Shown here: positions 35,101-45,722 of the stretch, piece by piece | How the letters are laid out: the number at the start of each line of letters is the position of its first letter | Numbering within the stretch: the first letter of the stretch is position 1 | Assembly (NCBI RefSeq): GCF_026213295.1 | Contig: NC_079418.1 | Coordinates: 3,471,887 to 3,535,886 of the forward strand | Source of the DNA: Gadus chalcogrammus | Taxonomy: Eukaryota; Chordata; Actinopteri; Gadiformes; Gadidae | DNA: 64,000 nucleotides | Direction of reading: 5' to 3' | Program-made: the position numbers and the translations under genes | Notes under the pieces: model-generated | Databases searched by the model: none | The model's input: the letters and a program-made list of their open reading frames with translations, nothing else | Told to the model about the DNA's origin: nothing

Positions 35101-36117
35101 GGCAGTAGCCCTGGCCTCACCCAGCGCCTGCGCTCCACTGGGGTGGTCAAGCTGAGACAGGTGGTGGACGTGGCAGGGCCCGGGCTCCACAACACTGAGG
35201 CTGTGGCTTCTCTCCTGGGTCTGAGGTCCAGCCGGCACACCAGAGACATCATAAACAAGTGGATTAACAGACTGACCAGTGAGGCGCGAGAGATGCTGAG
35301 GGACTACTTCAGCGGGGCGGATGTACCGAACGAGGGGGATCCGTTTCCAGAGCTCGGACTGTCGGTGGATCAGACCGGACTGGTGAAACCAATGGGCCTT
35401 TCCAAGTCCAGGATGGATTTTCATTTTCTTTCGGGGAAAAGCTTTTACAAGTACTGTGTGGTGGCTACACACAAGCACAAACAGAGCACTAGGAGGGACA
35501 CGGTGTGGAAGGAGAGGCTGCAGGGCCGTGTGCCTGTGTGGAGGCTCTTGTACAAGCCTCCCCTTAACAAGAGGACAGGAGACCTGCAGTGGAGGATCCT
35601 GCAGGGGGCTCTGGCTGTGAATAGCTTCATTGGAAAGATCAACCCCACGGTGTCCGAGAACTGTCCTTTCTGTGACGAAACTGAGACTCTTGTCCATTGC
35701 TATCTAGACTGTCACAGACTGGGAGTCCTCTTTCATATTTTAAAAGCTGTGTTTTTAAATTGTGGAGCGGTTTGGTCAGAGGCTGCTTTCATCCTTGGTG
35801 CTGGTTACGATAAGGAACATTAAAAAAAATGGTGTTTGTTGAACTTTGTGGTCGGGCAAGCCAAAATGGCTGTTTACATAAGCAGGAAGAACCAGGTAGA
35901 AGGGGAGGCAGGCCTTGGGCTGGCAGAAATGTTTGGGGTCCTGGTGAAGGCCAGAGTCAGGGTGGATTTCAGATACCACTCTTTAATGGGCACAATGGAG
36001 GAGTTCAGGGACCTATGGTGCTTCACTTCTGCAGTATGCACTGTGCAGGAGGGGAAGCTCCTTTTTAACTCTGTGTTTGAGTGTTTATTTAGTTATTTAT
36101 TATTTATTGCTGTCTAA
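32170..36117 (+). pseudogene. Tx1-group LINE ORF2 (endonuclease, reverse transcriptase)
   Basis: An N-terminal endonuclease is recognisable in pieces: STLNGARDVRKRACLFETLK near 32235, FLGGDFNCTAEDK near 32628, and GFSDHSMVICEV near 32890. The pieces are broken by several stops and frameshifts between 32300 and 33460. From 33352 to 35823 there is one open frame of 823 residues. It has a linker (GKAPGIDGLPSEFYKAFW), RT motifs (LLPKKGDLQEIKNWRPVSLL; SLDQEKAFDQVEHRYL; GIRQGCAMSGMLYSLSIEP; SAYADDIIIF) and the C-terminal Cys/His region (CPFCDETETLVHCYLDC). The catalytic YADD is intact. After a frameshift in an A-run at 35821-35829 the last part (FVVGQAKMAVYISRKNQVEG) continues to 36117. Confidence 0.9.
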
Positions 36118-36200
36118 TCTAAAGTCCATTTTGTTTTGTTTAAAATGTTAATTGTTGAAGAAAGAAACTGAATAAAAGTTTTTTTTCAAAATCAAAAAAA

Positions 36201-36269
36201 TCTCTCTCTCTGTCTCTCTCTGTCCCTCTCTCTCTCTCTGTGTCTCGCTCTCTCTCTCTCTCTCTGTGT

Positions 36270-36301
<32 letters not shown>

Positions 36302-36338
36302 GTGTCTCTGTGTCTCTCTCTCTCTCTCTGTCTCTCTT

Positions 36339-36381
<43 letters not shown>

Positions 36382-36430
36382 CTCTCTCTCTCTCTCTTCC
36401 CTTCCTCTCTCTCTCTCCCCTCTCTCTTTC
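36201..36430. repeat. (TC)n-rich microsatellite, 3' flank of the LINE
   Basis: Imperfect TC tract with CTGTCTCTG interruptions, starting immediately at the end of the LINE tail. Confidence 0.95.
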
Positions 36431-37726
36431 CCCCTCTCTCCCGCTCTACCAAACTATTGATCATTTAACCAAAATTGCGTTATAATCCATAAAATTTACT
36501 TAAGGCCATTATAATCCATAAAATGTACGAGGCAAACAACAAGCTACGCTAAATCCTCCACAGGGTCGGTGCTACGGGCCGCTGGTAGCCCAGCAGCCGG
36601 GAATCTAACCTGGGCCGCAGAGACAGGGATAGGAGCCTGCAGCCACGCGGAGAAGCTCAGTCATTAGCACTGCCTGCTTCTGGAAGGTGTTCTTGCAATA
36701 AATCATATCAGCCAAGATTCCTACTTCTTGTCTAATTAGGCGGCGACACACACACAGACACACGAGTGAGCGCACACACACTAAGACCACTTGCAAGAGG
36801 TCTTACCGACGTCACTGGCAGAGAGTAGTGACGCTTGCACAGAAGCATACGGCCGACATCTTTCTTTATTCTGGGTGGAAATAGCAACATAGTTACGCCA
36901 TAAATGCGTCTATGGAAACATTTTTAGCGAGAAATGTGCATTTTACTTTCATAATGTTTGCTCCGTGAATGTGAAGGATGTTTGGTTTGATAGTTATGAC
37001 GAAGAGGGAACGCTCGATTCACTTGCATGGACAGCGTCTCTGGTTGCTAAGCTACCTCAACGTCTTGGCGGACTATATCTCTGCTGATCAACACTACGAA
37101 TGCTGGAAACACACCAGATACACCATGTGAAGTTATTTAACCCGATTATTGTTATTTATATCCGAGATTATTTAATCTAACCCGATCTAAACTCTATCAT
37201 GCACCCAAACACGGCGGCGTTTGGGTTTCCTACCTCGGACTCCTAAATCCAGCGCAGCCACAGGCGCGTTGGGCGCGTTGAACCATTTTTGTGACACACA
37301 ATGATCAAGCGTCAAGTTAGGCACGTTACTCGCGTTATCCAACGCGAGTAATAATACTTCTGGTTATATGTGACAAAGTTATACAATTTTCGGCATGCAT
37401 AAAAGTGAAAGGTACAAAACTAGGTGACATACATTTTTACACCATGCATTGAAAGTAAAAAATACAAAATCAAGTAACATTAAAGATTATCTGTAGGCTC
37501 GCATGGATTTGAATGGCTCAGGTGATCTTCATGTATTGGTGCGCTGGTGCATGTGGGTGGTTTTGGACATTGTTGTAGTCGCAGCTCTTGTCTCCTCTGT
37601 CGTCATCAGGACCTGTGATTCTTGAACCCAACGCTCGTCCCTCCTTGTCAAAGGCTCAGCTCAAATAGAGAGGTTACTAGCACCTCCTTCAGGCGTTGAA
37701 TCATCGTCGTGTCGGCAGCAAGAACC
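36431..37726. other. Unannotated spacer
   Basis: No conserved coding sequence. The segment 36780-37330 has features of a non-coding DNA transposon derivative (for example repeated GGCGCGTTGGGCGCGTTG near 37265 and ACTCGCGTTATCCAACGCGA near 37330), but I could not define ends. Confidence 0.35.
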
Positions 37727-39084
37727 CTTTAAACCAGCGGTTCCCAAACTTTTTTTCCTGCGCACCCCCTTCTACGTCCCAACCGGGTTGGCGCACCCCC
37801 AATCCCCACTTCAAAAAGAAGGAAAATAAAACGCAACAAAACTTTGTTTTATCGCCATATAACGACTCATGTTTAATCAAATATAGCGCAAATATAGCAA
37901 AAGGGGCATTTTACTTAAATTGCCATGTTTCGGGCGCAGGTGACGACGGAGAGAAGACGGCTTCAGACAGCTGTCTGAAGGCAATCTGTATCGCCGATCC
38001 AAGTGAAGCCCAGACCCAGATAATTCGCCTTATTCACCTGGCGGCCATTTCAGCCCGTGAGGGGTACACAAACCCAGAAGTCGGACTCCGACGCATAAGA
38101 TCCATGGAAGATTCAGCAGCACAAGTGATGGAACCTCCAGTGTGGACCACCAATCTTTCATGTCTGCCTGAATTAAACGTACAAAATGTGGAGCAATGGG
38201 CCAGTACTGACTGCAACATCCCTCCGGCTGTGTTACTCAAGGGATACAGTAACTGGATAGAAGGTTTTATCCACGACATTGAAGGTATGAAAGGACGCTA
38301 CCGCCTTTTCTCATAGCTTGTTATGCTAGAAGTAGTTAGCTGTGATATGGAGTTGTTGACTGTCTGTACTATGTTTGATTTTATTTAACACTGAACATGT
38401 ATTTAATCCACAAGTGAATAGGAGACCACCACAGATATTTGTGAGGGCTAGGTCTTTTCCTTCTGTGCGGAAAAATGAGGCACCTTACATCATACAGGTA
38501 TCAGGTGCTAAGTGGACAAACTGCTCAGTTCACAGAGCAGTGCCACAGTTAAACCAGCTTGCTAAAAGTTCATTATGAGTTCATATCAACAATGTACCTT
38601 TCCCTGTCTGACCGAAAATTACATGTTGATTTTATCTCATTAACATGTTATCTGTAGCTGAGGTAATATCACATAAGCCTCATTGATATATACTCTGATA
38701 TGATACTTGAAATTAGCAAAGCAAGACAGGGCTAGGTGCATGTTGCTACTGTTGTTGACAATGATAGCATAATGACAGTATAACTATCAGGTAAGTGAGG
38801 GTAAGGTAAGCATTAACATTCATGTTAAGATAAGAGTTGCTCAGTTCTTGGAGCAGTGTATCCAGGGTTGAGGAAGGTTCTTCAAAATGTAATTAGCTTA
38901 CAAATCACTTGTCTGTTTTAAATTGACATAAGATGGAATGTCATACTTAAAATAACACATACCTCTAAAATCCATACTGTTCAATCTTAATATGAGCTTT
39001 TCCACAAACCTGACTTTTTTGTACAATGAGTGTCCAAGATATTATGTATCTTTCTAGTTGTGTTAGCACGTATCACAGCTGTAA

Positions 39085-41400
39085 ACAACCTACAATTTTC
39101 CATTGGAAAAACAATCCATTAAGCACAAAATCCACAAATCTTGGCTGACCAAAGAGCTCAAAAAAAGCATATCAAAAAAACACAAACTATACAAAGACTA
39201 TTTGACAAATCCCTCTCCCCTGAACTTTAATATGTATTCAAAGTACAGAAATAAACTCAACCATATGTTGAGAAAATCTAAGAGAAATCATTACCAACAG
39301 AAATTGAATACATCAAAAAATGATATGAAGAAGACATGGGCCATTATTAATGAAGTTATCAACAAACCCTCATCAAAAATTAATTCTCAGAGCATATTTT
39401 ATAATAACGATTCTAGTATTGAGGATCCCATTGAAATTGCTGAAGAATTCAATACTTATTTTGTCAATATTGGTCCTGCTTTGGCTGCAAAAATCCCTCT
39501 AACACCACTCTATTCTAACAGTACAGGACCTCCTTCCAGTTAATCAATGTTTCATTTTTCTACTGTGGATGAAAAAGAAATATGGGATATTGTATCAAGT
39601 CTAAAGTCAACAAGTGCTGGTTTTGATGATCTCAAAATGAAATTAGTGAAGCAGTGTCTCTCCACCATTGTAAAACCACTGTGTCATATTTTTAACTGTT
39701 CTCTTCAATCAGGTGTAGTACCAGACCAACTGAAATGGGCTAAGGTTATTCCCATATTTAAAAATGGGGATCCATCACTATTTTCAAATTATAGACCAAT
39801 TTCTTTATTACCTTGCTTCTCCAAAATTCTCGAAAAAATTGTATATAATAGATTAATTGCACATCTTAAAGATAATAACTTATTGTATGATTATCAGTTT
39901 GGTTTCCGTGTCAAACATTCTACCTCTATGGCCCTGGTCCAATTAGTTAACAGAATATCTACAGCTTTGGACAACAAGGAACTCACAATTGGAGTGTTCA
40001 TTGATTTATCCAAGGCTTTTGATACCATTGATCCGAATATATTATTAATTAAGCTACAGGCTCATGGGGTTTCTGGGACTGAGCTTAATTGGTTTAAAAG
40101 TTATCTGTTCAACAGGAAACAGTATGTAGTATGGAATGGCGCTAACTCAACTTACAGTCATCTACAGTGCGGAGTTCCTCAAGGTTCCATACTTGGACCT
40201 CTTTTATTCCTTATTTATATCAATGATTTGCATTTAATATCTGATGAAGCTCTTTTTATTTTGTATGCCGATGACCCAAATATTTTCATTACCGATAAAG
40301 ACGAACACAAGTTGATAGCTCGAATGAATAGCGTACTTGATCGGTTGGATAACTGGTTCAAATTCAACAAATTATCCCTTAATGTAGAGAAGTGTGCTTA
40401 TATGATATTTAAGCCTAAAAATATTATTCTATCCGATCCTATCCAGCCAATTTTTATGGCGAACAATGCACTTGCTAATGTTTCCAATGTTAAGTTCCTT
40501 GGGGTTTTTATTGACCATAAGCTCAATTGGAAAAAACACATCACAGGTGTCCAATAAATTGGCTAGAAACATTGGGGTTATTAGACGAGTAAGACACGTG
40601 CTGTCAAGGAAAATTTGTATGGATTTATATTACTGCCTTATTTATTCCTTTATATCCTATGGTAATATAGTATGGGCTAGTACATACAAAACCAGTGTAA
40701 ATTCGATTTTTCTGTTACAGAAAAAAATTGTTAGATCTGTAACCAACTCCAGTTGGGACGCTCATAGTGCTCCATTATTTCGGAATCTGGAGTTGCTAAG
40801 CATATATGATGTGAATACTCTTCAGATCGGCACTTTTGTTTTCCAGTTTTTCAATAATTTACTTCCTTCTTCTTTTAACAGTTTTTTTATAACCAGGTCA
40901 CAGATCCATAGTCATCAGACCAGATCTGTAGATCTCCTTCACCGGCAATTTTTCAGAACAAATCTGGGACAGTTTTCTATTAGGGACAGAGGTCCAGTCG
41001 TTTGGAACAGTTTTCCAGCTACTCTACGTAAACACTCATCTTTAGCTACTTTCATAAAATATCTTAAAATGTACCTAATTTTAAAAGCCTATGATAAACT
41101 GAATGTATGTTGTATTGTCTTTTTGCTTGTTAGTTATATCTTTACTTTGCTTTTTTACTTTTACTCAAATGTATTCTCATTTTTGTAAAATGACTTTGTA
41201 GTTGTTTTATCTCTATAATTTTACTTTTTTTTTTCTTTTACCTTATTGTATTTTAATGTCAGGTGGACATCCTTAATAAGCCCTTCGGGGTTTCTTTTGT
41301 CCCACCCGTGCATCTATGTATGTCTATGCAAATCTTCTTGCCTTTTTTTAATCTTGTTTATTTGCACAAATAAAAAAACTAAACTAAACTACCACTACCA
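39085..41400 (+). mobile_element. L2/CR1-like LINE, 5'-truncated, in an intron of the YqaJ gene
   Basis: Begins in the region before the reverse transcriptase (KSWLTKELKKSISKKHKLYK) and runs through RT and the C-terminal part to an AACTAAACTAAACT tail near 41392. It belongs to the Jockey-type superfamily by RT motifs; I cannot settle the family (L2, CR1 or Rex1). I saw no clear target duplication. Confidence 0.85.
39103..41188 (+). pseudogene. LINE ORF2 reverse transcriptase
   Basis: Open frame 39103-39543, a stop, then 39547-40557, then a frameshift to 40553-41188. The motifs are NYRPISLLPCFSKILEKIV, GVFIDLSKAFDTIDPNILL, GVPQGSILGPLLFLIYIND, and a catalytic box FILYADDPNIF (YADDT is more usual). 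The tail reads LYYCLIYSFISYGNIVWAS, then IRDRGPVVWNSFP, a pattern of CR1/L2-type C-termini. The stop and frameshift make it non-functional as it stands. Confidence 0.88.
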
Positions 41401-41467
41401 GCATGTAGCTGTAATATTTTCATGGCAGAACATTGAAATGGCAGATGTACCTAATTCACTGCACACT

Positions 41468-41569
<102 letters not shown>

Positions 41570-41749
41570 ATATATGTATATATATAATATGTTATTTATT
41601 TGTTAATAGCAACTCTGAAGTGTCAAGTGTCTAAAGTTTGATTATCTTTTCAGGTGGAGCTGTCACTTGAGCGGCCATTCATAAGGGAGACGCAGTGCAA
41701 CTGCAAAGCTGGCTTGGGACAGTGCAACCATCTGATCGGGCTGCTCTAC

Positions 41750-42029
41750 GGTCCGTGTACTTTGCGGCCAATGGATTTTCGTTTTGAAATGAGAAAACCA
41801 AAATCGGGAAACGAGCTGTTTCCTGATTACCATATAGAGATAGGAAAACAAAAATCCGAAAATGACCCATTTTCCGAATTTTGTTTTGATAATAGAAAAC
41901 GGAAAACGGTAAAACGACCAGTTATCTGATTTTCTTTGATGTGCTTAAACATTGACATCGGGAATTAAAATACTGCGTGGAAATCTTCTTTCTCAATTTT
42001 GCGAAGATTTTGTGTTGTGACCCGGAAGT
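41750..42029 (+). repeat. Left terminal inverted repeat, IS3EU-like
   Basis: Starts GGTCCGTGTACTTTGCGGCC and ends near GTTGTGACCCGGAAG. It mirrors 48786-49065. The plus-strand gene starts 35 bp inside it, so a promoter in the TIR is likely. Confidence 0.95.
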
Positions 42030-42063
42030 TCCTCTCACAAGCTTAACCGTTACATTGCATGGA

Positions 42064-45000
42064 ATGGAAATGGAGAGCTTCATATTGTTTCGCGGACCCA
42101 AACGGCTGACTATGAAGCAAGAGGACATGTCTGCAGACAAAATTTGCAGGATTTTTCAGGTGATGTTACTTTTCAACTTATAATTGACACTTTTATCCAT
42201 TGCAAAAAAAATGCTCACACAGTTCACATCGCCTTAGCTTGGTGGCATGTCATTCTACGACAGGTAGAATGAGTTAATGTTAGCATAGCCGCGGCTATTT
42301 TTTGAGCGCAAAATAGTTTTTTGACTTCCCACATGCAATTTTACAAACGGTAACATTAACATTTTGATTTTAACAATAACTCATTTGTTGGAGAGACTAG
42401 TGATGTACTAGTAGTGGTAATAATACTAGTTGACATGACATAACTGTTTAGGGATGTTCTCTCAACTAGATTGATTAGTTAGCATAGTTCGCTAAATATC
42501 TAACTGCCAGGGCTCGCAAATATCTAGCCACTCCTTCATCCACAATGCCGTGTGAAAGACGTTGTTGTCACTTGTCAGTCACAGGACACATGGTGCTAAA
42601 GAAGCCGTCAGCTTTACTATCAGGGAATGTGAACAAGGTAGTTTGCCACACCAGCTGGCGAAAGGAAGACTATATTGTGTCATGGTGTGGTCAATGGTTG
42701 TTTGACAATAAAGAGACATTTTCAACCATCCACTGGCTAAGAAGCCCAAATCATTTCTGTTTGATTTGAAAAGATAAGAAACATTTGTATTCAACCAAAC
42801 AATAGCTAAAAAGCCCGAATTCTTTTTGGGATGATGATATATTAATGTTCCATATGGAAAAGCAAAGAGAACTGCTAAAGACTTGGCGCTCTGAGATTCT
42901 TCTGAACAAACTTCTGAAGAGTGCGTTACAAATAAAATGAATTATTATTAAAGAACTGCTGAGTTGCAGCACCATTGTTTTAGTTTTTCATTAATGAAAA
43001 AAGAAAACATGTTAAATGTATATATCCGTCTTTTGTCATGATTAATATACAGAGAAAATCGGTAATATGTGATAAATCATGATTAATCCACAGATTAATC
43101 CACACTTTTTTTTTTTTTCATTTCACAGCCCTAATGTATATATGAATTGTTTTAAGTATGTTGACCTGTGATGTATATTTGTTATGGAAACACGGGATTA
43201 GTAGTATTTGTACTATTTAATTACAATGTTTTTTAATCCTTTATGGTATTTTTCATTTAATTCTATTAAACAGGTCAGTTGCAGCAGTCTTTATATCACG
43301 GACGACTCCAACACGGCAATATTTCCAGAGCCAGCAGGCCATTTTTCAATAATTAATCTGACTAATCGCAGTCATTATGAGGTCCACGGCGATGCAGAGC
43401 ACCTTCCACCCGCTGCTGGTGCCCCTGCTTTTGGGTTCATGCGCCGACCCTCACCGGCTTCTGCTTCTGCCACATCTTTTTCTGCGTCTGGTTTTTCCAC
43501 TGAAACACCACCACCACCACCACGAGCTGGAACTCCACGAGCTAGTGGAGCTAGCTTGTTCCAGGGAAGATCATTCCAAAGGTTACTTGTTAAATATGTA
43601 ACTTGTTAAATATGTAACTGATCTCTGCTGCTAAAATCTCGTCCTATAATATATAAATATCATTTTAGGCCCATAGGTGTGATTTTAAGACGGTCTGATT
43701 TATCCCCAGGTCAATCCATCTGGCAGAAATTGTTAATGAGAAACTCAGTCCTTCCAGGACAGTAGTTGTGCGCTTTTTGGAAGCTGAGGCCTGCGTTGAA
43801 CGAATTTCGGCCAAAGTTCAAGATGCCGTGGGCTCTGATGAGCCTATTACCTTGACGGACACCCAAGGAAACGAAATAATGGACTCTGAGGGCACAAGAA
43901 GTAAGTTGTATGATCAGAAACTTGCTTCTAATTTGTGGTTTCTAATAAACCTTAATGTTGATTTTAAAGGAGTCATTGATTGCAAAAAACAAATTTACCT
44001 TGTCACAGTTGATTAACGACAGTTCAGTGGGTAAAATGTACATACAATGAACCCTTAAAGTCCATTGACACTTCTTTCATATGCAAATCTCACAATTAGA
44101 AACCGGTAGGTATGTAAAGCAGGATTTGCTAAGAAGATGTAGCTGAAAAGGTGCTGTTCTGACCCTTTGTTCATTACAACCGCAAGCTGTAGTATTATGT
44201 TGTTGCTAACGTATCCTCCCTGTTTCTATTATCGGTAGATGTGATGGTTTAGTTTATTGGCAATGTGGCTAACGTTATTTCATGTCCCTGACTGTTTCAT
44301 TCAAATAAATAACACGTGTTTGTTTACAGCCCAACCAATGTTACATACCCTATTCGGAGACCGTAAGGAACCGTGTGAAATACCCCCAAAAAGTCAATGA
44401 CCCCTTTTAAAAACAAGTGAAGTTAATGTTTTCTGACTTCTTAGGTTCCCAGTTCTGGAAACAGAACTCAAGAAAAATATATGCTGTGCCTGAAAGTGAC
44501 TTTGTGGAGTTTCAGAATGGGAGAAGAGCTAAAACAAGGTAATACAACATTTGATCTGTAGGCAAATTCATATATGAACTAAAACTTCCTGAAGGAAATA
44601 CCAGTGTAATGCAAAAGTTAAGAAAGGAAAAAGAAAGTAGAGTGGAAGAATAATTATTATTTGAACTTAATTTGGTCTGCTTTTTTGAGTGATGATCATG
44701 AATGAAGTCATTATGATTCAATTATATGACAACAATGTCTCATAGGTTGACGCTTTTACAGAGTAAATTAAGATTTATAAAATATTCAGAAAGATATTCA
44801 AACATTTGTTCATATGCACCATTTGAAAAAAATCTTTAATCCTTTCTTTTCTGTTCATACATTTAAGTCGAAGGGATGGAGATTCAAGCCTGCAGGAGGT
44901 CCTTGGACGTGTTGACCAGCTGAAGCAAGCCGCCGGGAGTCTCCAAGAGGTCACTAATTCAATCAACCAGCTGTCTCAGCTGGCCAAGTCTCAAAAGGAG

Positions 45001-45492
45001 GAGATAATGGCAAATGTCGGTTTGCAGCCCTTAAAGGAAGCCTTTGCATGTCTTGTGTGTAAAGGTACGTGTAAGATATGTAACAGTAGGTCATTCTACA
45101 GTACAAAACATAGCCGCCTGCCACCCTCAAGCACTGCGCTGACCAGCTGTCACGGGTGTTCATCGCCATCTTCAACATTCACTCTGCGATAAAACACACT
45201 TCTGATTGCTTAGTTAATTTCCTTCTATATTGCAACTAACAATTAAATGTTATTTTCTGCATCAATTTATAATATATATTTTTTTAACCTTGCAGCTGTA
45301 ATGGCAGATCCCATGTTCGCCACATGCTGTGAATCGATAATTGGATGTCGTACCTGTGTGGAGCTGTGGTTAGTCACATCAGACCACTGCTTGAAATGCA
45401 GGGCAGGAGACTTTGAAAATAAAATACATGAAGTGAAGGGTCTCTCTGCTGCCTTGTCACTTTTCAAGGAGAGAGAAATTGATTTGATTTGA
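42064..45492 (+). CDS. Transposon-encoded coiled-coil + RING-type protein
   Basis: Six exons: 42064-42159, 43274-43581, 43710-43900, 44445-44538, 44868-45064, 45296-45492. Every boundary is GT-AG, the phases agree, and the total is about 360 residues. It starts MEMESFILFRGPKRLTMKQE. A Pro/Ser/Ala-rich stretch (ASATSFSASGFSTETPPPPP) is in exon 2. A heptad-like helix (LQEVLGRVDQLKQAAGSLQE, VTNSINQLSQLAKSQKEE) occupies exon 5. A RING/U-box-like zinc site spans exons 5-6: CLVCK..., then MADPMFATCCESIIGCRTC, then W...CLKC. AATAAA lies at 45675. RING proteins are usually E3 ligases or dimerisation modules; the role in transposition is unknown. The TIR probably supplies its promoter. Confidence 0.85.
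43010..43135. mobile_element. Small repeat fragment inside the RING-gene intron
   Basis: ATGATTAATC and CAGATTAATCC words, a poly-T run and the end CATTTCACAGCCCTA, resembling eroded terminal sequence of a non-autonomous DNA transposon. No duplication found. Confidence 0.35.
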
Positions 45493-45722
45493 TAGATAAT
45501 TGTTTGTTATTGTTTGTTATGTTTACATTACTGGAACTACCTCAGTTTGTTTGTTGGATGTTATTATGGGTACATGACCAGAAAGATGTTGTTTGTTGTA
45601 ATGTTTATATTGTGTGTGACCGTTTTAAAAAAAAAAGAAAAGAAAAAAGACAACTTCCACTTTATCATTGTTGTAATAAAATGTTATTTTTGGTATACTG
45701 CTTCTTCATTGACCATTGCAGG

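Larger units (their letters stand above)
30577..36200 (+). mobile_element. Tx1-group (L1 superfamily) LINE in a TC microsatellite, Kibi-like
   Basis: A 5.6-kb element with a 5' UTR of about 200 bp, ORF1, ORF2 (endonuclease, reverse transcriptase, C-terminal domain) and a short A-rich tail (AATCAAAAAAA). It lies exactly between TC-rich DNA on the left (to 30575) and (TC)n on the right (from 36201). Some Tx1-group families are known to insert into microsatellites, one (Kibi) into TC repeats, which fits this position. Having both the 5' UTR and ORF1 suggests a full-length copy. ORF2 has frameshifts in its N-terminal part and near 35825. Confidence 0.85.

Noticed and set aside
37735..37900. The left CAG-end as an ordinary hAT MITE on its own
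   Set aside because: Not fully excluded, but no partner end lies nearby, while an exact 8-bp duplication occurs beside an inverted end 17 kb away.
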